Numbered from the stretch's first letter, positions 8,361-17,276 are shown. The stretch: DNA of 64,000 nt from CALINF01 sp039990395 (GCA_039990395.1 JBDXFZ010000146.1:558001-622000), one strand, 5' to 3'. The notes: generated by a model not told the origin, from the sequence alone. Numbers and translations are program-made.

Positions 8361-9386
8361 ATGAGCAGACCACAAAGTACACGTATTACCTTGGCTCGAC
8401 GCCCCGACGGTATGCCCGTCGACGAAGATTTTTCTATTGAAACCGTTGAGGCTCCCGAGTTGAAGGACGGTCAGGTTCTGGTGAAAGCACTTTGGCTATC
8501 ATTGGACCCTTACATGCGTGGCCGAATGAATGATGCAAAATCCTATGCCCCACCTATTGAAATCGGTGCAGTGATAGTCGGTGAATCCGCAGGTGTAGTG
8601 GTAGAAAGCCGGCACGAAGGGTATGCAGTAGGGGAGCATGTATGTTGCCCGGGTGGCTGGCAGGATCACGCCATCATCGATGGGGACGAACCTATGCTAT
8701 ACAAGGTTGATGCCTCCGCCTTGCCGTTGTCTGCCTATTTGGGCGTGGCAGGAATGCCCGGTCGAACAGCCTATTACGGATTGTTAGAGAAGGGGCGGCC
8801 TCAGTCTGGCGAAACGCTAGTAGTATCAGCAGCCTCAGGAGCAGTTGGATCGGTCGTCGGACAGATAGGAAAGTTGAAGGGCTGTCGCGTAGTAGGTGTG
8901 GCCGGTGGTTCCGACAAATGTCAGTATGTTGTCGACGAGCTGGGTTTTGACGCCTGCGTTGACTATAAAGCAGGGAATCTCGAAGCAGACCTCGCGGCAG
9001 CGTGTCCCAATGGCATCGACGTGTATTTTGAAAACGTGGGCGGGGATGTAGCACGCGCTGTGGCGCCACTTCTCAACGAAGGTGCCAGAGTACCAATTTG
9101 TGGTTACATATCTAATTACAACGATTCTCGCTCTAATCGTACTGAAACACCTTTCGATATTTTTGGCGCACTCACGCCTCCTCCTGAGCATGGCTTCTTC
9201 CTGGTTTACGATTCAAGCATGACGCCCATGGAGATGACGGATGCGTTGTCTGTTTGGATTAAGGAGGGGAGCTTGAAATACAAGGAGTCGATCGTAGAGG
9301 GTCTCCAGAATGCTCCGGAAGCATTCCGTGGACTCCTGACGGGTAAGAACTTCGGCAAGCAGCTGATTCTCGTTGCCGGCGAATAG
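8361..9386 (+). CDS. curA: NADP-dependent oxidoreductase, CurA / leukotriene B4 dehydrogenase-like (MDR superfamily)
   Basis: A zinc-free medium-chain reductase of 341 residues from the ATG at 8361; an upstream in-frame ATG at 8295 would add 22 residues not usual for the family. Visible are the substrate-domain pattern L-S-L-D-P-Y-M-R-G-R-M at about residues 42-52 and the NADP loop A-A-S-G-A-V-G-S-V-V-G-Q at about 155-166, then Y-F-E-N-V-G-G. Such enzymes reduce the C=C bond of enones (curcumin, prostaglandin-like or alkenal substrates). Single gene, convergent with the TauD-like gene. Confidence 0.88.
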   Translation: MSRPQSTRITLARRPDGMPVDEDFSIETVEAPELKDGQVLVKALWLSLDPYMRGRMNDAKSYAPPIEIGAVIVGESAGVVVESRHEGYAVGEHVCCPGGWQDHAIIDGDEPMLYKVDASALPLSAYLGVAGMPGRTAYYGLLEKGRPQSGETLVVSAASGAVGSVVGQIGKLKGCRVVGVAGGSDKCQYVVDELGFDACVDYKAGNLEADLAAACPNGIDVYFENVGGDVARAVAPLLNEGARVPICGYISNYNDSRSNRTETPFDIFGALTPPPEHGFFLVYDSSMTPMEMTDALSVWIKEGSLKYKESIVEGLQNAPEAFRGLLTGKNFGKQLILVAGE

Positions 9387-9398
9387 ATTCTGAACTAA

Positions 9399-9437
9399 TC
9401 GGCCGCCATCTTCCGGCTTCGTGAAGATGGTGGCCGA
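9399..9437. terminator. Strong hairpin between convergent genes, probable bidirectional terminator
   Basis: TCGGCCGCCATCTTC (9399-9413) pairs with GAAGATGGTGGCCGA (9423-9437) with one G-U pair and a 9-base loop. It fills the gap between convergent stops. No clear T-run follows on either side, so it may act by RNA stability rather than classic termination. Confidence 0.5.
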
Positions 9438-9456
9438 CTGACTATTGTTAAACGCG

Positions 9457-10356
9457 CTATTTGGCGCGCATCTCCCGAGCCTTAAAGTGTTGGTATAGCT
9501 GACGGTCGTGTCGGCTAGTCGCGCTTATCGTGCCGTCCTGTAAGAACCAGGGTTGCCAAGAGGAGGGTTGGGCGGCATGCACATCGTCGCCCATCACCGT
9601 TACGCGCTGTATGATTCGCTCGCCCACGAAATCGTTGAGTACAAAGTGCTGTGTAGCACGGTTGTCCCACATGGCTATTGTGCCCGGCGACCAATGGTAC
9701 CGAACAGTAAAGCGGGGGTTGGCGACCCAGCGAGTTAGCATAGGCAACAGCGCATCACTCTCAGTCGCATTCATCTCAACTATACGCCGAGTGAAGTGCT
9801 CGTTGACGTACAACGCTTTACGCCCGGTTTCAGGGTGAACTCTCACTACGGGATGTATTGCAGTTTGCTCTGCATGATCATGGGCGTGTGCGTCATGTAA
9901 TGCGCTCAATCCATCGCAAAGAGATTTCATCGGGTCGGAGAGCTCGTCGTAGGCGGCACAAAGATTCGTCCACATGGTATCTCCGCCATTGTCCGGGCAG
10001 GTTACCATGTGAAGAATTGACATCAGCGCTGGATTCTCTTGAAACGTGAGGTCAGTGTGCCACTCGTCCGCGATGCCGCCAGCACTGGCCTTGAGTTCAA
10101 AAATTTCTGGCGGCAGTTCTGAGTTCTCACTCAGGTTTGGATGTCCCTCCAATTTGCCAAAGTTACGACCAAACTCAACGTGCTCCTCTACGCTGGGAGA
10201 TTGCGCCGGGAAGAACAGCACCATGTGCTCTACCAGAAGCTTCTTTATCTGTTCGATCTCGGATTCGTTGGCGTCCACAAGTTTTAGCCCTGTAATTTCA
10301 GCGCCGAGACTGCCGGAGAGTTTTCTGAGTTCCCAGGGTGTAGAGGTTGCATTCAT
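9457..10356 (-). CDS. TauD/TfdA family 2-oxoglutarate-dependent dioxygenase
   Basis: A 299-residue non-haem iron enzyme. The iron triad is visible as H100-x-D102 (W-H-T-D) and H237 (T-Q-H), with the 2-oxoglutarate-binding arginine near R247/R251 in G-E-R-I-I-Q-R-V-T-V-M-G-D. The last stretch M-W-D-N-R-x2-Q-H is the standard TauD/TfdA signature. Family members hydroxylate sulfonates, phenoxyacetates, carnitine precursors and other small acids; the substrate here is not evident. It ends with a short basic tail and faces the CurA-like gene. Confidence 0.9.
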   Translation of the reverse strand: MNATSTPWELRKLSGSLGAEITGLKLVDANESEIEQIKKLLVEHMVLFFPAQSPSVEEHVEFGRNFGKLEGHPNLSENSELPPEIFELKASAGGIADEWHTDLTFQENPALMSILHMVTCPDNGGDTMWTNLCAAYDELSDPMKSLCDGLSALHDAHAHDHAEQTAIHPVVRVHPETGRKALYVNEHFTRRIVEMNATESDALLPMLTRWVANPRFTVRYHWSPGTIAMWDNRATQHFVLNDFVGERIIQRVTVMGDDVHAAQPSSWQPWFLQDGTISATSRHDRQLYQHFKAREMRAK

Positions 10357-10528
10357 AGTTGGCCCGCGTGCGTGGAGATGTGAATGAATATCAATTGAGT
10401 TAGGTTAGACGATGTCTATCATGATGCAAGTCAGGAAAACTTTTGAGTAGCAGAAACTTCGTCTCCGAGAGACTATGTGGCTAGCGTTTGTAGCAAAAAA
10501 TACCCTGTTTTAGACTCGATTTTGCAGG

Positions 10529-11809
10529 CTAAGGAATGAATTCAACATAATTGATTATTGCACCGAAACATTGTTTATCTGGAGAGCCATTGACTTCATT
10601 TGGTGAGATCAAACGCCCGCATGCGACGCTGATAGTGATTTCTTTGGTACATTCAGCGTGTAAGCAGCACAAGATGGCATGGACACCCGGCTCGTCTGCG
10701 TGTAGAGCGAAGCTTTCACCATTTACGCTGACATCAAACGCGTTGGCCCCTATAAATTCAGGGACTCGAAGATGAATTTTTATGGCAGAGACGGAACCTA
10801 AAGGTCTGAATACAGCCTGTAGCGTGTCGAGCAATTTGCCATCAGCGGATATGCCTTTTGCTCCACCAACTTGAATCGCTTGCCCCACTGTTCGAAGAAC
10901 CAAGTGGCTCTCATACTGTCGAATTTTTCTCTTATAACCTTCTATCTGCATCAGCAAGTTTTCTCTGAATCCGTAGATTCCGCGAATATGCTTTACGTTC
11001 CTGGTTAGCATATCTTCAAGCTCTAGAAACTGCTCATTAGTAATAAGCTCGCCAGGCTTGATGGATGGTGGCATTAGCCTTGGTGCGAAAATTGATGAGT
11101 GCTTTGGGGCAACCTCGTTTTCAGGGCGCTCCTTGGTATAGTAGTAGACAGTTAGAGATTTTCGGCTCAGATTCTTTTTTCCCTCAGGGAGCCTGATAAT
11201 GTTAAAACCGTGCCAGGAAACTTCATTCGTTTCGAACAATACTGCGTTATTTATTATTGGCGGATAGGAAACATGCCAATCATTCTCCGGGTCCCAGGGA
11301 TCTTTGTGAAGCTCCAGATGCCCGCCCCAGCTTTCGTCCCACTCGTCGTTCAAGTAAATAATTAGGTTCAATCGCCGATGATAGCCGGTAGAGGGATGAT
11401 GATTGAAGTCGATATGTGTCAGCATACCCTGGCCATCAAAATTGTTATGTGTGCCAGCGCCATGGTATTCGGGATCATGAATGAGACTGCGAATGCCCGA
11501 TACCTCTTCGAGATATTGGATGAAGTCTTTTGATTTCAAGAACGCATCCCATGCTTGGAACGCGGGACCAATTTTGCATATATTCTCTACTACATGCTTT
11601 CGAGAGGACTGTCCCAGCCGGTTCCTTAAATTTTCCGTTGAGTGTGGAGTTGGAAACTCCATCAATATTCTAGACAGGAATTGACTTGTAAAAAATTCAT
11701 TTAGGGCCACATGACGAAATGGCTTGGCATCTCGAAAGCATGACTTGGCTTCGTCTGTTCTTACTAGCGTAGCTGAGCTGAGTATGCTCCTGATTGTACT
11801 ATCACTCAT
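10529..11809 (-). CDS. 2OG-Fe(II) oxygenase (prolyl-hydroxylase-like fold) with C-terminal beta-rich domain
   Basis: A 426-residue protein with an N-terminal oxygenase domain. H132-x-D134 (L-T-H-I-D), H200 (S-W-H-G-F) and R216 (L-S-R-K-S-L) form the expected iron and 2-oxoglutarate site; R-R-L-N-L-I-I-Y-L-N between them is typical of P4H-like oxygenases. After about residue 330 comes a separate beta-rich domain (I-K-I-H-L-R-V-P-E-F-I-G ... F-D-V-S-V-N-G) resembling sugar-enzyme accessory domains; this likeness is only by eye. A helical linker (about 255-310) joins them. It lies in an AT-richer block beside a sulfotransferase, pointing to modification of a glycan, peptide or secreted metabolite. 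Substrate unknown. Confidence 0.75.
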   Translation of the reverse strand: MSDSTIRSILSSATLVRTDEAKSCFRDAKPFRHVALNEFFTSQFLSRILMEFPTPHSTENLRNRLGQSSRKHVVENICKIGPAFQAWDAFLKSKDFIQYLEEVSGIRSLIHDPEYHGAGTHNNFDGQGMLTHIDFNHHPSTGYHRRLNLIIYLNDEWDESWGGHLELHKDPWDPENDWHVSYPPIINNAVLFETNEVSWHGFNIIRLPEGKKNLSRKSLTVYYYTKERPENEVAPKHSSIFAPRLMPPSIKPGELITNEQFLELEDMLTRNVKHIRGIYGFRENLLMQIEGYKRKIRQYESHLVLRTVGQAIQVGGAKGISADGKLLDTLQAVFRPLGSVSAIKIHLRVPEFIGANAFDVSVNGESFALHADEPGVHAILCCLHAECTKEITISVACGRLISPNEVNGSPDKQCFGAIINYVEFIP

Positions 11810-12012
11810 AACGTTTCGCTTCGATCTATGGATGTGTTAACAGTCTTCTTCATATTCTGCAAGACATACGACAATGCGTAAACCCATCTCAGCTTTTCGT
11901 GATCTTTTAGTTTCGGAATGCATGGCTGATCGGTCGGAGGGCTCATCGTAAATTGGAGGTACGATGAGTCTAGTGTAACTTGGAGAATACGAAAATCTTG
12001 CACTAGCGCCAT
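11806..12012 (-). CDS. Possible small protein coupled to the 2OG-Fe(II) oxygenase
   Basis: A 68-codon frame beginning at M-A-L-V-Q-D-F with AAGGTG five bases upstream. Its TGA overlaps the oxygenase ATG (ATGA), the arrangement of a translationally coupled pair. The predicted product has a basic, helical middle (KLKDHEKLRWVYALSYVLQNMKK, quoted in part) and no recognised domain. The frame stays open upstream to 12168, so it might also be a chance frame in the promoter region. Composition matches the AT-rich island. Confidence 0.38.
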   Translation of the reverse strand: MALVQDFRILQVTLDSSYLQFTMSPPTDQPCIPKLKDHEKLRWVYALSYVLQNMKKTVNTSIDRSETL

Positions 12013-12101
12013 ATTGCACCTTATTCTTTGGTCATAAGCTGGCTGGCTATCATGGCCGAAGCCGTTTAAGTATTCAATACAGAGATTGTTAGGATGAAGT
12101 T

Positions 12102-12908
12102 GTGACACCGGAAAACAGAAAGAAAGTACCACTCTCCTTTTTGCTGGCGAGCCATAGATCGGGGACAACTCTGTTAAGGGAGTGTTTGGGTAGTCACTCG
12201 AAAATTGAGAGCCTTGATGAGGTTTTCGTCGGATATCGGCAACAACCGAAAAATTTTTTCAAATTTCATAAAGTGTTAGTGAAGAAGGATGCAAACTGGG
12301 CTATACCTGAAGATGAATCCCAGAAGAGACTTTATCACGAGTACACGAGCTATTTGCGAGGACTTTACAACCCGGGCTCCAATCTGATAGTTGATGTTAA
12401 GTACTCACACGCTCATAGGTTGAACAAGATCAATCATCGCCCGTTCGATGTTCCAAATCTTCTCTCTATGGTGATGAATTCGGAGGCATTGATTATTCAT
12501 CTTGTAAGAAAGAATATTTTGGAAGCCCACATATCGTCATTAGTGGCGAAGAAGAATGGATCGTTTCGCGCAAAAAATCGATCAGAGGTTGCAGATCCTG
12601 TAGTTTCGGTAGATTGCACGGTGCTTCTGGCAGACTTGGAGCGAAGACAGAAAGAGATCGAGTTTTTCGACGATATCTTGAGAGATTATCCACGCACTCT
12701 TCGCTACGAGTATGGCGACTTGATTGGCCCTGACGGCGATATTGATATTAGCATTGTCACTGAAATTTCAAGCAGCCTGGGGCTAGATGTTGAGTTTGAT
12801 CGCACCCCAGCCCGGCAAAAGCTTGCTTTGCCGCTTGAGGACTCGATAACTAATTATGACGCAGTACGTACTACGCTACTAGGTACCCAATACGCCTGGA
12901 TGCTCTAG
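12102..12908 (+). CDS. Sulfotransferase family protein
   Basis: A 268-residue enzyme expected to move a sulfonate group from PAPS to a hydroxyl or amine acceptor. The 5'-phosphosulfate loop is S-H-R-S-G-T-T-L-L (residues 17-25). The 3'-phosphate motif is H-L-V-R-K-N-I-L-E-A-H-I-S-S, near residue 135-148. The start is GTG with AGGA upstream; an ATG eight bases earlier runs into a stop. It diverges from the oxygenase gene across about 290 bases (or 90 if the small ORF is real). Codon and base use are AT-richer than the flanks, suggesting transfer. Acceptor unknown; polysaccharides, lipids and metabolites are all possible. Confidence 0.85.
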   Translation: MTPENRKKVPLSFLLASHRSGTTLLRECLGSHSKIESLDEVFVGYRQQPKNFFKFHKVLVKKDANWAIPEDESQKRLYHEYTSYLRGLYNPGSNLIVDVKYSHAHRLNKINHRPFDVPNLLSMVMNSEALIIHLVRKNILEAHISSLVAKKNGSFRAKNRSEVADPVVSVDCTVLLADLERRQKEIEFFDDILRDYPRTLRYEYGDLIGPDGDIDISIVTEISSSLGLDVEFDRTPARQKLALPLEDSITNYDAVRTTLLGTQYAWML

Positions 12909-12949
12909 GTAACATCACTAATCTATCGATGAAGCCTGTGTTCAATAGG

Positions 12950-13304
12950 CTAGCTGCGTCCTACGAGCCAAACACCGCTGCATATAATTAGTGTGCCTAG
13001 CGGTCGCTCTGTAGTAATGGTTTCTTTCAAAAGAATGCTTCCAAATTCCAGTGTCACAATAAATCCCACGCCTACGAATGGGTAGGTGCGAGTGACATCG
13101 GTTCTCGAAAGAACGAAAAGCCATAACATGGCGACAGCGTCGTAAAGGGTTAGTCCCAAAATAAAGGAGGGGGACAGTAGCATCTGGAGGAGGCTTGCAA
13201 ACTGCGGCATGCAGTCGAGTGAAGTCGCGGGTGTCCATTCACGCCTAGCTTCAACAGAATTTGCGCAGCCACAGACATAAACACGCTGCAATTATCCAGT
13301 CCAT
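12950..13304 (-). pseudogene. Frameshifted small EamA/DMT transporter (ArnE/ArnF-like)
   Basis: The end of the gene reads cleanly: G-L-T-L-Y-D-A-V-A-M-L-W-L-F-V-L-S-R, then T-Y-P-F-V-G-V-G-F-I-V-T and L-I-I-C-S-G-V-W-L-V-G-R, the pattern of half-size DMT proteins such as ArnE/ArnF flippase subunits. The beginning is split between frames: M-D-W-I-I-A-A-C-L from 13304 in one, then S-V-A-A-Q-I-L-L-K-L-G-V-N-G in the next, and the rest in a third. At least two frame changes are therefore needed to join a normal protein of about 118 residues. This looks like decay rather than programmed shifting. It follows the sulfotransferase convergently. Confidence 0.72.
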
Positions 13305-13310
13305 CCACTC

Positions 13311-13562
13311 GTGTACAAAGCGGGGTCCTGCGTACGCATTTCAGCATGGTCACTCGTTTTTGCGTCCTCGGCGCATTTGCTATTGATTCTGCTTCTTTAG
13401 CGAACTTCCCGGCTGAAAAGATCTTTCATATACATAGCAGCTTACTTTGTGTTCCTGATTCCGGTGCTTACAATTGATATAGAGGGCTCACATTATCTTT
13501 ATGCATCTGCAGTTTCGCTTAGCATCGTTATTGCTGCACTATGGGAAAGTAGAAAGACCTAG
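13311..13562 (+). pseudogene. Remnant of a polytopic membrane protein (C-terminal end)
   Basis: One frame reads through three hydrophobic stretches: I-S-A-W-S-L-V-F-A-S-S-A-H-L-L-L-I-L-L-L, then an in-frame TAG at 13398, then R-L-K-R-S-F-I-Y-I-A-A-Y-F-V-F-L-I-P-V-L and A-S-A-V-S-L-S-I-V-I-A-A-L-W-E-S-R-K-T before a TAG. The arrangement (basic hinge, paired helices, short basic tail) looks like the end of a membrane protein, perhaps a glycan-assembly enzyme. No start codon with a ribosome site is seen. Family not recognised; the case rests on hydrophobicity and sits next to another pseudogene. Confidence 0.4.
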
Positions 13563-13897
13563 TTCACTTCAGTATCAATTGCCGCGCTCAGCTTACCTTT
13601 AGTCGCGCATTCCGCGTTGTTTCAGCTAAAGAGTTATAAAACTGGAATGTGTCTGAGTCGAATAATGTACTCAACGGAAGGTGTGTATTTTTCGGTTGAT
13701 TCACCAACTCGTCTCGAGTTCAGGTCGGAGTCCAGGTCGCCTTCTTAAGTTCTTCGGCGCTTCGTAGCTAATAGAAACCAGGTTGGTGATTATCAACAGT
13801 AGAACTAGAGTTCATTCAGCGGAAAAAGCCGTTAAGCAAATCTTTACCCAATCTGGCTATGAACGAAAGCTGCGTAGTGTCGTTGATGCCCTAGCAC
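13563..13897. other. Intergenic stretch without a recognisable gene
   Basis: About 335 bases between the membrane remnant and the end of the DUF885 gene. Short frames are broken by stops in all directions and show no family features. Probably further decayed sequence at the right edge of the AT-rich island. Confidence 0.5.
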
Positions 13898-15604
13898 TTA
13901 AAGTCTCATCTGCAGTTCGTGCTCGAATACTCGGCGCAGCTGCGCTACCGGCATATTTCCCGACTCCAGATAGATGCGGTGGAAGTTGCGATCGAGTTCA
14001 TCGGGTGACATCTGCTTCCCTACGGCCTGCTGGTAATCCCCCTTCAGCTGCCAGACCAGATGATTGCCCACGAGATAGCTCAGCGGGTAGGCGCGCGCTT
14101 GTGAATACCAGTTCAGCTCTCCCTGTGCTCGTCCGGGAGTAAAGCCAGTGGCAGCAATCAGTAGCGCTGCGGCGTTTACAAAGGGATCGTCGTCTTCAAA
14201 CGCTAAATCATATCCTATGTTCAGGTAGGCGGCGTCTCCGGTCATGAAATACAGGTCAATAGCCACTCTTGCGCCTATGCGGCTAAGATCGAGTTTGGTG
14301 GCAAAACGCGCTTCATCGGTTAGGTCACCCATCAGGTTCTGGTCGAGCATGTAGTCCTCGAGCATCGTCGTCCATCCCTCTGCATGCTCATTGGCCGAGA
14401 AGGTTCTGCGTACAGGCGAGGGGTGCATGGCTGCAGTGGCGAGTTGCAGGTGGTGTCCAGGGATACCCTCGTGCACCATCATGAGGGGTATGCCGAGCTC
14501 TGTATGCTCGGCTAGCAATTCAGCGCTCAGTGTCAGGTAAACCATGCTGGTTCGAATGCCGCCTCGCATGGCTGGCGGGGGCATCATGGCACCTGCGGGT
14601 ATCATTGGCGCCATAAAGGCTGGTGTTTGCATGATCTTCATGGCCTGCTGCTGCGGCACAGGAAACAGCGATCGTTCCGCAACAAAGTCCTCAAGTTCTT
14701 TCGCTACACTTTGATAGCGCGCAATAACCTGTTGAAAATCATTGTTAGTCACCTTGACTGCATGCTCGCGTGCCAGATGTTCTTGTAGTTCACTCGTTGT
14801 CGTTGACTCAGGCAGGTCATATTTTGCGACCAGTGAGCTGCGCAGTGCCTCTATCTGCCCGCGTGTCTGCTGTACGAAGTCACAGGCGATTTGATGTATC
14901 TGGTCGAGCGACAATTCAATACCATTGCTGTCGACCAGTGCCTGTGCTTTGTCGTGACCGATACTGAAGCTGTTTGTTGTAGGCAGACTGCCCAGTTGCT
15001 CGCTATAGTTCGTAAAGGCAGCGCAGGCAGCGTCTACGGCTTTTTGGAGTTGCTGAAGTTGCGGGTAGTGCTCTTCTTCTGCCCAGCTAACTATCGTAGA
15101 GAAAAAATCAGGCAAGCCCTCGATGGTTTCCAGATCGATCGACACCCACCGGGCTACGGGTGTGTCCAGGCGGGTGAGCATTTTTTGGAGAAAATCAGGC
15201 ACTTGTTCTAGCCGGGCCATAATATTGTCGAGCCGTTCGGCTGCAGGGCGAGGGTCGGTAGTAACCAGATTGAAGATTCCCCCACTGATTGTTTCTCCTG
15301 CATCGGGCAGTTGCTGGGTCTCCAGTCGTCCGTTAAAAGTCAGACCAATGCTCAGCTCGATCTGGCTGGCCATCAGTGCAATGAGCTTTGCATCCAGTTG
15401 CTGATGAAAATCAGTGAGTGTTTTGCTCAGTGACTCTGCCTGCTCTCGCAAGTTGGCGGCTTGTTGTCGCTGTCGCTCCAGATTCTCCAGCGAAGGGTCT
15501 GGTAACTTATCCAGATTCTCGTTCAGGCCGATTGCTACACAGGTGTTTGGATCAGATGCGAGTAGCCGAATGTAGGCGTCAGATAGCTCTTGTAACTGGC
15601 TCAT
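13898..15604 (-). CDS. DUF885 family protein, putative zinc metallopeptidase
   Basis: A 568-residue protein from the ATG at 15604; a TTG start at 15682 would add 26 residues with no good ribosome site. The zinc-peptidase core H-E-G-I-P-G-H-H-L-Q lies at about residues 378-387, followed by N-E-H-A-E-G-W (about 430-437), the expected third-ligand region. No signal peptide is seen from this start, so it may be cytoplasmic, unlike some secreted relatives. DUF885 proteins resemble carboxypeptidase-type gluzincins; substrate unknown. Monocistronic. Confidence 0.85.
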   Translation of the reverse strand: MSQLQELSDAYIRLLASDPNTCVAIGLNENLDKLPDPSLENLERQRQQAANLREQAESLSKTLTDFHQQLDAKLIALMASQIELSIGLTFNGRLETQQLPDAGETISGGIFNLVTTDPRPAAERLDNIMARLEQVPDFLQKMLTRLDTPVARWVSIDLETIEGLPDFFSTIVSWAEEEHYPQLQQLQKAVDAACAAFTNYSEQLGSLPTTNSFSIGHDKAQALVDSNGIELSLDQIHQIACDFVQQTRGQIEALRSSLVAKYDLPESTTTSELQEHLAREHAVKVTNNDFQQVIARYQSVAKELEDFVAERSLFPVPQQQAMKIMQTPAFMAPMIPAGAMMPPPAMRGGIRTSMVYLTLSAELLAEHTELGIPLMMVHEGIPGHHLQLATAAMHPSPVRRTFSANEHAEGWTTMLEDYMLDQNLMGDLTDEARFATKLDLSRIGARVAIDLYFMTGDAAYLNIGYDLAFEDDDPFVNAAALLIAATGFTPGRAQGELNWYSQARAYPLSYLVGNHLVWQLKGDYQQAVGKQMSPDELDRNFHRIYLESGNMPVAQLRRVFEHELQMRL

Positions 15605-15795
15605 TCTCTGTATCTCTTGTTGATAGTTTTTCTGAGTGGTTTTGGAAGCATATTTGTCTATCTTGGTGAGATTATAGGCCAAATGGTATCGTTCAACTGC
15701 GGTAAACTTGCGGTTTGAGTTTGATTGGACCGTCGCAGCCGACCTCAGGTATTGAAAAAATCGCGCTGTGTGGCTCCCTTTTGGGATTTTCGACT

Positions 15796-16395
15796 ATGAA
15801 ACCGCAAGACATCGGTAAGGCGTACGACCAGATTACGGCGCGTTGGACAGACGACCGATTTGATAGACGCAACGGTATGAGTGCGCATGAGCGAGCGATA
15901 TCGTTTGTTGATGGCAGGGGGAGTGCTCTAGATGTAGGCTGCGGCTGCACGGGTCGCTTCATTGATCTTCTTCTGAGGGAGGGCTTTGCTCCCGAGGGAG
16001 TAGATGTGTCGGGTGAAATGATCGCGTTGGCGAGGCAAAAACATCCACAGGTGCCGTTTTATCACCAAGATATTTGTGAGTCGGCTCCAGCAGGCAAGTA
16101 TGACTTTATCACCGCTTGGGATAGCATTTGGCATGTGCCGCTTGCTCAGCAAAAAAGCGTGATAACTCGGCTCGTCTCCTGTTTAAACACGGGAGGTGTA
16201 TTCATCTTCTCTATCGGTGGCACTGAGCAGGCTGGAGAACACAGGAACAAAATTATGGGTCCTGAGGTCTATTACTCGTCTCTGGGAACCAACGCTTTTC
16301 TCAAGCTGATTGTGGATCTTGGTTGTATTTGTAGGCACCTTGAATATGATCAATACCCCGAGCTGCACACCTATCTCATTGTACAAAAAATGTAG
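15796..16395 (+). CDS. Class I SAM-dependent methyltransferase
   Basis: A 199-residue protein starting at MKPQDIGKAY (ATG 15796, GGGA about 10 bases before). Motif I is A-L-D-V-G-C-G-C-T-G-R-F (about residues 43-54), the acidic end of strand two is G-V-D-V-S-G-E-M, and motif post-II is D-I-C-E...F-I-T-A-W-D-S. The layout is that of small-molecule methyltransferases of the UbiE/Tam type. A longer start at 15715 is possible. Acceptor unknown; no functional neighbour. Confidence 0.82.
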   Translation: MKPQDIGKAYDQITARWTDDRFDRRNGMSAHERAISFVDGRGSALDVGCGCTGRFIDLLLREGFAPEGVDVSGEMIALARQKHPQVPFYHQDICESAPAGKYDFITAWDSIWHVPLAQQKSVITRLVSCLNTGGVFIFSIGGTEQAGEHRNKIMGPEVYYSSLGTNAFLKLIVDLGCICRHLEYDQYPELHTYLIVQKM

Positions 16396-16483
16396 GCCAG
16401 CACCCGCAGTCTGCTAGCGTATTAGTGCCAGTGCAGTTTTAGCCTAGTGGCCGCCTTATTCATCGATTACGAGGATTCTCACA

Positions 16484-17188
16484 ATGAATATCAAATATTC
16501 TCTAGTAACAATATTGACAGCATTACTCATGTCGGCCTCTGTTGGCTACGCAGCTGCACCAGAGCGTGCAACCGTATCTGTATCCGGCCAGGGGCTGGTG
16601 AGTGCGCCACCGGATATGGCCACAGTCAGCACTGGTGTCATCACCGAGTCGGAGCGCTCTGAAGATGCACTTAGAGAAAATAACGCCATCGTGTCTGCCC
16701 TGATGGACACATTAGATGATAGTGGCGTAGACGCCAAAGACCGACAAACCAGCAATTTTTCTGTGTCGCCACGATACAGCCGAGAGCGAAGCGACTCTGG
16801 CAGCCCCAAAATTGACGGTTATCGTGTATCCAATCAAGTGACAATTACTGTTCGTGATCTGGAGAAGCTTGGTAGCCTGTTGGATGCGCTCGTGAAATCC
16901 GGTAGTAATAAATTGGGTAGTATCGGGTTTGGATTGAGTAATCAGAAGGCTTTAACGGATGAGGCGAGACTATTGGCAGTAAAAAATGCACGCAAGCGCG
17001 CTGAGCTCTATGCCAATGCCGCGGGGAGAAAGGTGGGTGAAGTGCTCTCGATCAGTGAATCTGCGATAGCGGTGCCAAGGCCTATGATGCGAAATTCTAT
17101 GATGATGGCTGAGGCCGCTGACGTACCGATAGCGGTTGGTGAGAACGAGATCAAAGCAACCGTGCATATGGTGTTCGAGCTCAAGTAG
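16484..17188 (+). CDS. SIMPL domain (DUF541) periplasmic protein
   Basis: A 234-residue exported protein: signal peptide ending near GYAAA (residue 24), then the SIMPL/DUF541 fold with V-S-V-S-G-Q-G at about 30-36, D-x-A-T-V-S-T-G-V at about 42-50, and A-R-K-R-A-E-L-Y-A-N-A-A-G near 170-182. This matches the YggE/OMP28 family, reported to help against oxidative or envelope stress in some bacteria, with no proven reaction. AGGA lies before the ATG. Single gene. Confidence 0.88.
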   Translation: MNIKYSLVTILTALLMSASVGYAAAPERATVSVSGQGLVSAPPDMATVSTGVITESERSEDALRENNAIVSALMDTLDDSGVDAKDRQTSNFSVSPRYSRERSDSGSPKIDGYRVSNQVTITVRDLEKLGSLLDALVKSGSNKLGSIGFGLSNQKALTDEARLLAVKNARKRAELYANAAGRKVGEVLSISESAIAVPRPMMRNSMMMAEAADVPIAVGENEIKATVHMVFELK

Positions 17189-17276
17189 CGAGGCTGGGCA
17201 GCGTTTATGAAAGATATGCCAATGCGATGAATGAGAAATTAAACAGCAAATCAAACTATTAAAGGAGTAGTAGGGC

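Noticed and set aside
12950..13291. A 113-codon frame as an intact transporter gene
   Set aside because: Its first 28 residues do not look like a membrane protein; the true N-terminal helix lies in other frames, so it is better read as a frameshifted gene.
10529..13562. A genomic island with integrase and attachment sites
   Set aside because: No integrase, transposase, tRNA edge or direct repeats were seen around it, so only composition and decay suggest transfer.
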